DNA from: an uncultured Propionivibrio sp.
Lineage (GTDB): Bacteria; Pseudomonadota; Gammaproteobacteria; Burkholderiales; Rhodocyclaceae
Direction of reading: 5' to 3'
Assembly (NCBI RefSeq): GCF_963666255.1
Contig: NZ_OY762656.1
Span: forward strand, 1,922,001 to 1,986,000
Length of the DNA: 64,000 nucleotides
The translations under genes and the position numbers were made by a program. Shown here piece after piece: positions 57,267 to 64,000 of this stretch; position 1 is the first letter of the stretch; each line of letters starts with the position of its first letter. Below the pieces are notes generated by a model. That model was not told where the DNA came from, made no database searches, and worked only from the letters and a program-made list of their open reading frames with translations.

Positions 57267-57641
57267 CGTGGAACCTCCGGGCGGAAGGGGCTGGAAGTAC
57301 AGGAAGATTTCATGTCCGTCATTTTAACGGGGATCGGGGCAGGGCCGCGAATCGGCGCTTGGCTACCGCGCTTCCCGCGGCTATTTCTTTTTGCCGATGG
57401 CCCATGTTTTTGCCGCCTGGCCGGCACTTTTGCCCGGCGCAGACGTCCAATCCCGAAATTACATTCGGGATGCGGGGCGCGGGAGGAAAAAGCGGTTGCC
57501 AAACAAGTATCGGGTAGATAAGGTGAAGTCAGCGCGTTCGGAGCCGAGTGGTGAAATGGCTCGATGGCAGCGTCCTTTGCGGTCCTTTTTTGGCATGCGT
57601 CCCGCATCGACGGGGCGGCTGATATGGTCGAAGGATATGAT
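57267..57641. other. Divergent intergenic region murI / diguanylate cyclase
   Basis: This 375-nt stretch holds a perfect 7-bp hairpin TCCCGAA-ATTACA-TTCGGGA (57451-57470) and a CCGCG/CGCGG hairpin followed by a T-rich tract near 57370-57400. An open frame 57312-57521 has a fair ribosome binding site but an Arg-rich, low-quality product. The likely GTG start of the next gene has AAGGA at 57631-57635. Confidence 0.45.
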
Positions 57642-60600
57642 GTGCTAGAGCAGCGACTGAGTCGGCAATCGAACAGCATCAAGACGCGCCTCGTCGGTGT
57701 CGTCCTGCTGATGCTGCTCGGCTGTATCTGGCTGATGACGCTGGCCATCACCCGCAATCTCGAGCGCGACATTGCCCGTCTGATCGAGGCGCAGAACAGT
57801 GCGGTTGCGGCATCGATTGCCGACGAAGTCGATGGAAAACTCGGGCAGCATCTCGCGCTTCTCGGTGAAACGGCTACCCTGCTCGGCCAGCATGCCGATG
57901 CCGCGGCGCAACTGCGCGTGTCGGCGGGGCATCATGCCGGCATCTCGCATCTCTTCGGTGCTGGCGTCTTCCTCGTTGACAGTGGTGGCGAGGCGGGCGA
58001 CGGCGGCAAACTGCGGCGGCAGGCCGGCAATTATCGTGCGCCGGCCGAGGGCACCTGGCCGCGCCCGGAAATCGTCGATCTCGTGCGCCTCGTGCGCGAG
58101 CGAGGACAGGCGTCGATCGGCAAGGCCATTTCCAGCGTCGGCGGCGGACCTCCAGTCCTGCCTTTCGCCGCGCCGGTCGCCGGCTACAAAGACGGGCAGC
58201 GGCGTGTCCTTGTCGGGCTGGCGACCCTCTCCAGCACCGGACTCTTCGGTCCGATCCAGCGCGATAACGCCGGTTATGCCGGAAGCGTGATCATCAGCGA
58301 CACCCGCTTCGGCATCGTCGTCTCTTCGACCTTGCCGGACGATGTGTTGAAGCCGCTGCCGGCGTCCGGCAGCTTCTTCGACGATGCCGTTGCCGGTCTC
58401 GAACGGGCGCGCCTGGCGCGTCATCCGGACGGCCGCGAGATGCTGGTGGCAACCCGGATGGTACCGGCCTGGGGCTGGGCCGTTCAGGTCGTCATGCCGG
58501 TGACCGAGGCCTTCCTGCCGATCCGTCATATGCGGCGCATGGTCTATGCGATCGCCGGCGGATTGACGTTGGTATCACTGATCGGCGTCTGGCTTTTCCT
58601 CGGTCGCCTGCTGCGGCCGCTCGACGAAGTTACCGCCGCGATCCGGCGCATGGCCGGGGATCGCGCCGCAGGCAGTGTCCTGCCCGTCGGCGGGCCGCGC
58701 GAAGTCTGCGAACTGGCCGAAAGCTTCAACGCCCTTGCCGAGCAGCGGATGCGGTCGACCGAGGCCTTGCGCCGCAGCGAAGAACGCTTGTCGCGGGCGG
58801 AACTGATCTCGAAGACCGGCAACTGGGAGGTCGATCTGCGCAGCAAGATCGTCACCGCTTCGGCGGGCGCTGGGACGATCTACGGTGTGACCGAGACGCA
58901 GGTTCCGATGGAGATCCTGCAACGCCAGAGTCTGCCGGAATACCGGAAGATGCTCGACGCCGCCTTTGACGCGCTCGTCGAGCGCGGCGTTTCTTATGAC
59001 GTCCGCTTCAAAATCGTTACCGCCGATACCGGTGAGATCAAGGATATCTGGTCAGTGGCGACGCATGACCCGGAAAAAGGCGTCGTCTTCGGCGTGGTCC
59101 GCGATGTCACCGAACGTCGCCTTTTCCTCGAAGTGCTCGAACAGGAAGAGCAGCGCCGGCGTCTGTTCCTTGACAAGGCCAGTGAGGGGGTCGCCGTGGT
59201 GGCTTCCGATGGACGCCTGATCGAATGGAACCCGGCGTTCGCGAAGATGCTCGGCTACACGGAGACCGAGATTGGCTGGCTCAGCGTTTTTGACTGGGAT
59301 GTCCGCTTCTCCCGCGAAAAAATGACGGAACTACTGGCGGCAGACATGGACAATCACACGGTAGAAAGCCGCCATCGCCGCAAGGACGGGACTGAGTATG
59401 ACGCCGAGATCAGTATCTCGCGCGTCATATGGTCGGGTCAGGTGTTTGCTTTCTGCCTGTGTCGCGACATCTCCGCGCGCAAGCAGGCCGACCAGGCCTT
59501 GCGCGAAAGTGAGGCGCGATTCCGCGCGGTGATCCAGTCCTCGCCGGTGTCCTATCTGCTCTATGGTGAAGAATCGGAAGTTGCCTACGTCAATGACGCC
59601 TTCATCAAGACCTTCGGCTATGCGCGCGAGGATCTCGGCACCATCGCCGACTGGTGGGCCAAAGCCTGCCCGGATGATGCCTATCGGGCGCGGATCGCCG
59701 AGCAATGGCAGGCGCATGTCGACGCGGTCGGGCGCGGCGCGTACCCGGCCGATCCGGTCGAGATCGACATCCGCTGCAAGAACGGCGAGCGGCGCCTGGC
59801 GCTGGTGTCGGCCGAACCGGTACGTGGCGTTTCGCAGGGCGCGCACATCATTTCCCTGTTCGATATTTCCGCCCGGCAACAGGCGGAAGAGGCACAGCGC
59901 CTTGCCGCCACGGTGTTTGCGGTGGCGCGCGAAGGCATCATGATCACCGCGGCCGACGGTGCCATCCTCGATGTCAATCAGGCCTTCGGCGATCTGACCG
60001 GTTACGCGCGCGAGGAAGTTCTGGGACGCAACCCGCGTCTGCTCTCGTCCGGCCGGCATACGCGCACGTTCTATGCCGCCATGTGGCGCGACCTCGAACG
60101 CAATGGCCACTGGTCGGGCGAGGTCTGGAACCGCCGCAAGGACGGAAGCATATTCCCGGAAATGCTGACAATCAGCGTGGTGCGCGATCGAGACGGCAAG
60201 ACGCAGCAATATGTCGCGCTGTTTTCCGATATCACCGAGATCAAGGAGCAGCAGCAGAAGCTGGAGCGCATGGCCCACTATGATCCGCTCTGCGGCCTGC
60301 CCAACCGGACCTTGCTGTCCGATCGTCTGCATCAGGCGATGGTGCTGGCGCATCGTCGGGCGCAGCGTATTGCCGTGTGCTACCTCGATCTCGACGGTTT
60401 CAAGCAGGTTAACGACAGTTATGGCCATGCCGTCGGCGACGAGTTGCTGATCGCGCTGGCCGGGAAGATGAAGCAGACGCTACGCGAATCGGATACCTTG
60501 GCGCGCATCGGTGGCGATGAATTCGTTGCCGTACTGATGGACTTGCCGGACGAGAAGGCGGCACTGCCGACGATCGAGCGCCTGATCCGGGCGGTGGCGC

Positions 60601-60782
60601 AGCCGATACATGTCGGCGGGTTCGACCTCCAGGTGTCGGTCAGCCTCGGGGTGACTTTCTATCCGCAACCCCGGCCTGTGGATGCCGACCAGTTGCTGCG
60701 CGAGGCCGACAATGCGATGTATCAGGCCAAGACCGGCGGCAAGAACCGCTATGTCATCGCCCAGGTTGAACCTGCAGGCTAG
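57642..60782 (+). CDS. Membrane diguanylate cyclase with Cache sensor, HAMP and four PAS domains
   Basis: About 1046 residues. A transmembrane helix (about 16-36) is followed by a Cache-type periplasmic sensor, a second helix near 308-330, HAMP, four PAS domains (clear starts at RLFLDKASEGVAVV, FRAVIQSSPVSYLL, VFAVAREGIMITAADG; the first is PAS_3-like) and a GGDEF domain. The active site is intact GGDEF at about residue 957 with an RxxD inhibitory site (RESD) five residues before it, so c-di-GMP synthesis with product feedback is expected. There is no EAL domain. GTG 57642 has AAGGA 6 nt upstream; ATG 57624 and 57564 are in-frame alternatives. Confidence 0.93.
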   Translation: MLEQRLSRQSNSIKTRLVGVVLLMLLGCIWLMTLAITRNLERDIARLIEAQNSAVAASIADEVDGKLGQHLALLGETATLLGQHADAAAQLRVSAGHHAGISHLFGAGVFLVDSGGEAGDGGKLRRQAGNYRAPAEGTWPRPEIVDLVRLVRERGQASIGKAISSVGGGPPVLPFAAPVAGYKDGQRRVLVGLATLSSTGLFGPIQRDNAGYAGSVIISDTRFGIVVSSTLPDDVLKPLPASGSFFDDAVAGLERARLARHPDGREMLVATRMVPAWGWAVQVVMPVTEAFLPIRHMRRMVYAIAGGLTLVSLIGVWLFLGRLLRPLDEVTAAIRRMAGDRAAGSVLPVGGPREVCELAESFNALAEQRMRSTEALRRSEERLSRAELISKTGNWEVDLRSKIVTASAGAGTIYGVTETQVPMEILQRQSLPEYRKMLDAAFDALVERGVSYDVRFKIVTADTGEIKDIWSVATHDPEKGVVFGVVRDVTERRLFLEVLEQEEQRRRLFLDKASEGVAVVASDGRLIEWNPAFAKMLGYTETEIGWLSVFDWDVRFSREKMTELLAADMDNHTVESRHRRKDGTEYDAEISISRVIWSGQVFAFCLCRDISARKQADQALRESEARFRAVIQSSPVSYLLYGEESEVAYVNDAFIKTFGYAREDLGTIADWWAKACPDDAYRARIAEQWQAHVDAVGRGAYPADPVEIDIRCKNGERRLALVSAEPVRGVSQGAHIISLFDISARQQAEEAQRLAATVFAVAREGIMITAADGAILDVNQAFGDLTGYAREEVLGRNPRLLSSGRHTRTFYAAMWRDLERNGHWSGEVWNRRKDGSIFPEMLTISVVRDRDGKTQQYVALFSDITEIKEQQQKLERMAHYDPLCGLPNRTLLSDRLHQAMVLAHRRAQRIAVCYLDLDGFKQVNDSYGHAVGDELLIALAGKMKQTLRESDTLARIGGDEFVAVLMDLPDEKAALPTIERLIRAVAQPIHVGGFDLQVSVSLGVTFYPQPRPVDADQLLREADNAMYQAKTGGKNRYVIAQVEPAG

Positions 60783-60834
60783 AGCCTGTTCCGGTAGAGC
60801 TGGCGCAGCCCACGATCCCTGCTGAAATAGGCTC

Positions 60835-61185
60835 TTAGCCGCCCCGCGCGGCAATGACGACGGCTTCGATGCGGTAGGCCGCGTTGGCAAGGCGGGCGCC
60901 GACGCAGGCGCGTACCGGCGCGCAAGCTTCCGGCACCCAGTTGTCCCAGACGGCATTCATGGCATCGTAATCGTCCATGTTGGCAAGATAAAGCGTGACC
61001 TGCAGCAGCCGTGTCGGGTCGCTGCCGGCGCGGCGCAGGGTCGCCTCGATGCTGGCGAGCACTTCGCGTGTTTGTACGGTGATGTCGCCGGCCAGCGTGG
61101 TCGGGACCTCGACGAGATGGATCGTGTTGCCGTGAATGACGGCGTCCGAATAGCGGCGGGTGACGCCGATGCGTTCGATGCTCAT
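60835..61185 (-). CDS. RidA/YjgF family protein
   Basis: A 116-residue Rid protein. The substrate Arg is kept in PVRACVGARL and the Glu in YRIEAVVIAA, residues used by RidA to hydrolyse reactive enamines/imines from PLP enzymes. The N-terminal YSDAVIHGNTIHLVEVPTT differs from RidA (no GLY-Y signature), so it is probably one of the Rid1-7 paralogues. ATG 61185 starts the homologous part. It lies 58 nt after the LysE gene on the same strand. Confidence 0.88.
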   Translation of the reverse strand: MSIERIGVTRRYSDAVIHGNTIHLVEVPTTLAGDITVQTREVLASIEATLRRAGSDPTRLLQVTLYLANMDDYDAMNAVWDNWVPEACAPVRACVGARLANAAYRIEAVVIAARGG

Positions 61186-61243
61186 GGTTCGGTGCGTGTG
61201 TTCGGTCGATGAGCGCGTCATTGTAGCGCGCGCGGCGGTCCGG

Positions 61244-61864
61244 CTACAGGCCGGTCGATGCGACGGCGAGGGCGAGGCCGAGCGCGACGAGCACGAGACC
61301 GATGGCGCGTTCGATCAGGTGGCGGCAACGGCTGGCAATGGCCTGTGCGGCGGCCGACGAGAACGCGCAAGCGACAAGCATGAACCAGACGAGGTGGGCA
61401 AGCGACATGAACGCGCCATAGGCGAGCCGGATGGCGAGCGGTGTCTGCGGGGCGATGACCTGGGTAAAGAGCGAAATGATGAACAGGGTTGTCTTCGGGT
61501 TGAGCGCATTGGTCAGGAAGCCGATGCGCAACGCCGCAGCGTCGGAAAGGGCCGCGCTGACCGGCGCCGGGCTGCCCGGATCGGCGGGGCGGGCGCGCAG
61601 CATGCCGATGCCCAGATAGACGAGATAGGCGGCGCCGGCGGCCCGGATCAACGGCAGCAATACGGTAGCGTGCGCCATGAGCAGGCTGACGCCGGCGATG
61701 GCATAGGTGACATGGACAAGGACGCCGAGGGCGATGCCGCACGCCGTGAACAGGCCGGCGCGGCGCGAGCGCAGCATGCTGTTGCGCGTGACCATGGCGA
61801 AATCGGCGCCGGGGCTGATGACGGCCAGCAGGGTGACGGTAATGACGGCGAAAGCTTCTATCAT
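61244..61864 (-). CDS. LysE/RhtB-family amino-acid exporter
   Basis: A 206-residue six-helix membrane protein. The family signature is SPGADFAMVTRNSMLRSRRAGL near the start and NALNPKTTLFIISLF in the middle. RhtB-type members export homoserine, threonine or related amino acids. It diverges from the DUF3334 gene and is probably co-transcribed with the RidA-family gene downstream. Confidence 0.92.
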   Translation of the reverse strand: MIEAFAVITVTLLAVISPGADFAMVTRNSMLRSRRAGLFTACGIALGVLVHVTYAIAGVSLLMAHATVLLPLIRAAGAAYLVYLGIGMLRARPADPGSPAPVSAALSDAAALRIGFLTNALNPKTTLFIISLFTQVIAPQTPLAIRLAYGAFMSLAHLVWFMLVACAFSSAAAQAIASRCRHLIERAIGLVLVALGLALAVASTGL

Positions 61865-61971
61865 GCGTGGGGTTCGGCGGAAGTTCGGCGGCGTGGCGTT
61901 CCATTATCCGATGTTTGCGCATATGATGAAGCGGATTTGTCATAACAATTGACCCAGGGGATAGAGTCATC

Positions 61972-62664
61972 ATGATCCAAGAAGATAGCGTGGTATTTGG
62001 CACCGAGGACGTACTGGTCGCCCTTTGCAATTCCGTAACGAAGGTGTTGTCGCTGGCGTCGCGCAGCGACATTCGATATTCGGCGATGGTCCAGCGCATC
62101 AGCAAGACCTGCCTCAAGCCGGACATCGGCTGCTTCGTCCTTTTTGACGGCGGCTTTTCCGGTCTCGTCATCATCAATTTTTCCGCCCAGGCGGCGATGG
62201 AGCTGTATGAAAAATACATGCTCAGCATGGGCATGGCGAAAGAAGATCTGGCGTTGTCCTTTACTTCCGACGAGGTCGGTAACGTGATGGGCGAGTTGAT
62301 GAACCAGATCGTCGGCGACTTCACCGGCAAGATCGGCCGTGAATTGCAGACGCATATCACGCAGAACCAGCCGAAAATGCTGGCCATCAACAAGCAGGTC
62401 ATGCTCAGCGTTGACGCCAACCTTGACCAGGCGGAAGCGCGCCGGGTCACCTTCTATACCGGCGGCAACAACATCTTCTACCTCGAACTGGCGATCGACA
62501 AGACCGAGTTCATCAAGCTGCACGACTTCGATCCGCACGAAGTCCCCGATCCCGACGAACTGATCGCCCAGGCCGGAAACGGTACGCCGGCCGGTACAGC
62601 GGCGCCGGTCAAGGATGCTGCCGGCTCCGATCAGGACGAACTGCTGCGCTCGCTGGGCATGTAA
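61972..62664 (+). CDS. DUF3334/CheX-like protein
   Basis: A 230-residue soluble protein. The central SDEVGNVMGELMNQIVGDFTG contains the E-x2-N pattern of CheC/CheX phosphatases, and the C-terminus DQDELLRSLGM after an Ala/Gly-rich linker resembles tails of FliY/FliN-associated proteins. I match it to DUF3334 from memory. It may dephosphorylate a CheY-like receiver, but no chemotaxis genes are near. GGGG-rich sequence and ATG 61972 precede the conserved start. Confidence 0.72.
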   Translation: MIQEDSVVFGTEDVLVALCNSVTKVLSLASRSDIRYSAMVQRISKTCLKPDIGCFVLFDGGFSGLVIINFSAQAAMELYEKYMLSMGMAKEDLALSFTSDEVGNVMGELMNQIVGDFTGKIGRELQTHITQNQPKMLAINKQVMLSVDANLDQAEARRVTFYTGGNNIFYLELAIDKTEFIKLHDFDPHEVPDPDELIAQAGNGTPAGTAAPVKDAAGSDQDELLRSLGM

Positions 62665-62677
62665 CCGGACCTGCCGA

Positions 62678-63613
62678 TCAGCCGCCGCGCGCCAGCCGGA
62701 TCAGCCCGGCGACGTGCGCGGCGCTGGCGGCAAGCGCCGCGCTTTCCTCCGGCGAGAAAGCGTAGTTGAGAATGCGCTGGATGCCGGAACGGTCAACGAC
62801 GCAGGGAACGCTGAGTACGACGTCATCAAGGCCGTAGTGTCCCCGCAGCAGCACCCCGGCCGGCAGTACCGAGCGTTCGTTGGCGACGATCGCGCGGATG
62901 ATGCGGAACACGCTGGCGGCGATGCCGTGGTTGGTGTTGCCCTTGCGCTGGAAAATCTCGTAGCCGGCGGCGAGCACGCGTTCGCGCACGTCGGCCTTGT
63001 CGATCGGCGCGATGCCGTTGAGCTGGCAGTAACGGTCGACGTCGAGGCCGCAGACGTTGCACAGGCTCCAGGGAATGAAGGCCGTCGACCCGTGTTCGCC
63101 GAGGACGTAGCCGAAGATGTTCTTCGGATCGATGCCGACATGGTCGCTGAGGAGGCGCATGAAGCGCGCCGAGTCGATGATCGTGCCCGAGGAAAAGAGC
63201 CGTTCGGGCGGGAAGTTCGAGGCGTCGAGCGCGACACGCGTCATCACATCGACCGGGTTGGTGACGACAATGACGATGGCCTTGGGGGCGTACCGTTCGA
63301 CCTCGGCGATGATCGAGCGCATGACCCGGGCATTGATGCGGACGAGGTCGTCGCGCGTCTGATCTTTCTGCAACTGGGCGCCGGCGGTGATGACGACAAT
63401 GTCGCTGCCGGCGGCATCGGCGTAGTCGCCGGCGATCAGGGTCGGGTTCTTGGCGTAGGTGAAGGCGGTGGTGTGGGCGAAATCCCAGAGTTCGGCTTCG
63501 GCCTTGGCGCGGGCCTGATCGATGGCGACGATTTCGGAGACCTCGGCCATGTTGACGAGGAAACCGACGATTTCGGTGCCGACGGCGCCCATGCCGATGA
63601 CGGAAACTTTCAT
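62678..63613 (-). CDS. L-lactate/2-hydroxyacid dehydrogenase (LDH/MDH superfamily)
   Basis: A 311-residue NAD-dependent dehydrogenase. The NAD site is VSVIGMGAVGTEIVGFL, the substrate loop TAGAQLQKDQTRDDLVRIN with the catalytic-loop Arg87, NPVDVMTR, and the active His in VLGEHGSTAF. At the specificity position that is Gln in LDH and Arg in MDH this protein appears to have Leu81, recalling L-2-hydroxyisocaproate dehydrogenases. The substrate may be a larger 2-hydroxy acid. AAGGA precedes ATG 63613; the neighbour downstream on the transcript side is not linked. Confidence 0.85.
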   Translation of the reverse strand: MKVSVIGMGAVGTEIVGFLVNMAEVSEIVAIDQARAKAEAELWDFAHTTAFTYAKNPTLIAGDYADAAGSDIVVITAGAQLQKDQTRDDLVRINARVMRSIIAEVERYAPKAIVIVVTNPVDVMTRVALDASNFPPERLFSSGTIIDSARFMRLLSDHVGIDPKNIFGYVLGEHGSTAFIPWSLCNVCGLDVDRYCQLNGIAPIDKADVRERVLAAGYEIFQRKGNTNHGIAASVFRIIRAIVANERSVLPAGVLLRGHYGLDDVVLSVPCVVDRSGIQRILNYAFSPEESAALAASAAHVAGLIRLARGG

Positions 63614-63660
63614 GACAAATCCTTGTGTGCAGCGTGGCGGCGGAATGGTCCCGGCGGCGT

Positions 63661-64000
63661 TCAGCCGGTGTGGGTGACCTTGATGAACGTGTCGCGTTCC
63701 ATGTCACGCATCTCGACGGCGATCTGCAGCGTCAGTCCCGGCGGGGCGACGAAGTGCTTCTGCAGGACCGTCTGCAGGCGCTGCGACAGATCGCGCTTGA
63801 CCTCGGGCGAACGTCCGGCGAGCAACGCGAAGGTGACGTAGACGAAGCCGCGATCGCCCGGCTCCGTGCCGATGACAAAATCATCGACGCGGACGGCGCG
63901 GCTCTTGATGTCGATCTCGGTGAACTGGCCGGAATCGGCGGCGGCGCGGTTGCATTCGGCGAGCACGGCGGCGAGGTCGACGGCCGGCAGGTTGGCGGTG
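63661..64000 (-). CDS. 5-carboxymethyl-2-hydroxymuconate isomerase-like protein (partial, N-terminus off the window)
   Basis: The visible 112 residues (frame open to the right edge) match the tautomerase-superfamily CHMI: TANLPAVDLAAVL at the edge, DIKSRAVRVDDFVIG, FVYVTFALLAGRSPEVKRDL and VEMRDMERDTFIKV. The catalytic N-terminal Pro and a few residues lie beyond the window. CHMI (HpaF) works in homoprotocatechuate degradation; no other hpa gene is visible. It lies 47 nt upstream of the LDH-like gene on the same strand, so the two may be co-transcribed. Confidence 0.85.
   Translation of the reverse strand, partial: TANLPAVDLAAVLAECNRAAADSGQFTEIDIKSRAVRVDDFVIGTEPGDRGFVYVTFALLAGRSPEVKRDLSQRLQTVLQKHFVAPPGLTLQIAVEMRDMERDTFIKVTHTG

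Noticed and set aside
57312-57521. 69-residue frame in the murI/diguanylate cyclase gap with AGGAAG upstream
   Set aside because: The product is Arg-rich with no fold-like pattern and spans two hairpins; support is too weak for a gene call.
60782-60836. AGAGCCT...AGGCTCT inverted repeat after the diguanylate cyclase gene
   Set aside because: The loop of about 40 nt and lack of a T-run make a terminator unlikely.

Overview
The window reads as a chromosome segment of a high-GC betaproteobacterium, most likely of the Rhodocyclaceae/Azonexaceae group (Dechloromonas, Propionivibrio and Accumulibacter relatives). This is inferred from gene content: betaproteobacterial housekeeping genes (mdh, sdhE-gltA, epd, prfC, rlmJ), a large sensory operon with bacteriohemerythrin, a Bug-type tricarboxylate binding protein, and an anaerobe-type 2-oxoacid:ferredoxin oxidoreductase. 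I see no tRNA, rRNA, CRISPR array, insertion sequence or prophage. Two genes are cut by the window edges: a Cache sensor at the left and a tautomerase-family isomerase at the right.

Layout. 1-8.85 kb: one minus-strand signalling operon with an HD-GYP response regulator, a Cache-GAF sensor without output domain, a 1489-residue hybrid histidine kinase with a complete phosphorelay, a bacteriohemerythrin and a second Cache sensor. 9-16.2 kb: rluA, a carrier, a divergent GTP cyclohydrolase I, a nitronate monooxygenase-like enzyme, rlmJ, a MazG-like pyrophosphohydrolase coupled to a CitE-like lyase, and an exported TPR protein. 16.4-21.2 kb: mdh, sdhE and gltA (sdhCDAB is not between them), a DUF4395 membrane protein and yqhD. 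21.3-23.7 kb: dgoK diverges from a LexA-controlled pair, a 58-residue unknown protein followed by dinB.

23.8-31.5 kb: a five-gene minus-strand redox operon with nfnA-like, nfnB-like, korA and korB genes and a 728-residue protein of unknown family with a C-terminal four-cysteine ferredoxin module. It probably connects 2-oxoacid oxidation, ferredoxin and NAD(P)H, and is the most interesting metabolic unit here. 32-37.7 kb: a sugar-acid region with a LysR regulator, a Bug binding protein, an L-talarate/galactarate dehydratase-like enolase, a divergent LacI regulator with a candidate operator, and an FMN 2-hydroxy-acid oxidase. 37.7-48.4 kb: a secreted nuclease, small unknown proteins, a DMT exporter, a dctPQM TRAP transporter with an enlarged DctM, an AraC-controlled isochorismatase pair, ferritin, polyphosphate glucokinase and lrgAB.

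48.4-57.3 kb: a DapA-family lyase/HAD phosphatase pair, prfC, mgsA, a universal stress protein, and the coupled operon murI-epd-flavoprotein-AI-2E-type permease. 57.6-64 kb: a multi-PAS diguanylate cyclase, a RidA-family protein, a LysE exporter, a CheX-like DUF3334 protein, an LDH-like 2-hydroxy-acid dehydrogenase and the truncated isomerase. Tight spacing and four-base start/stop overlaps are common, so many neighbours are probably co-translated.
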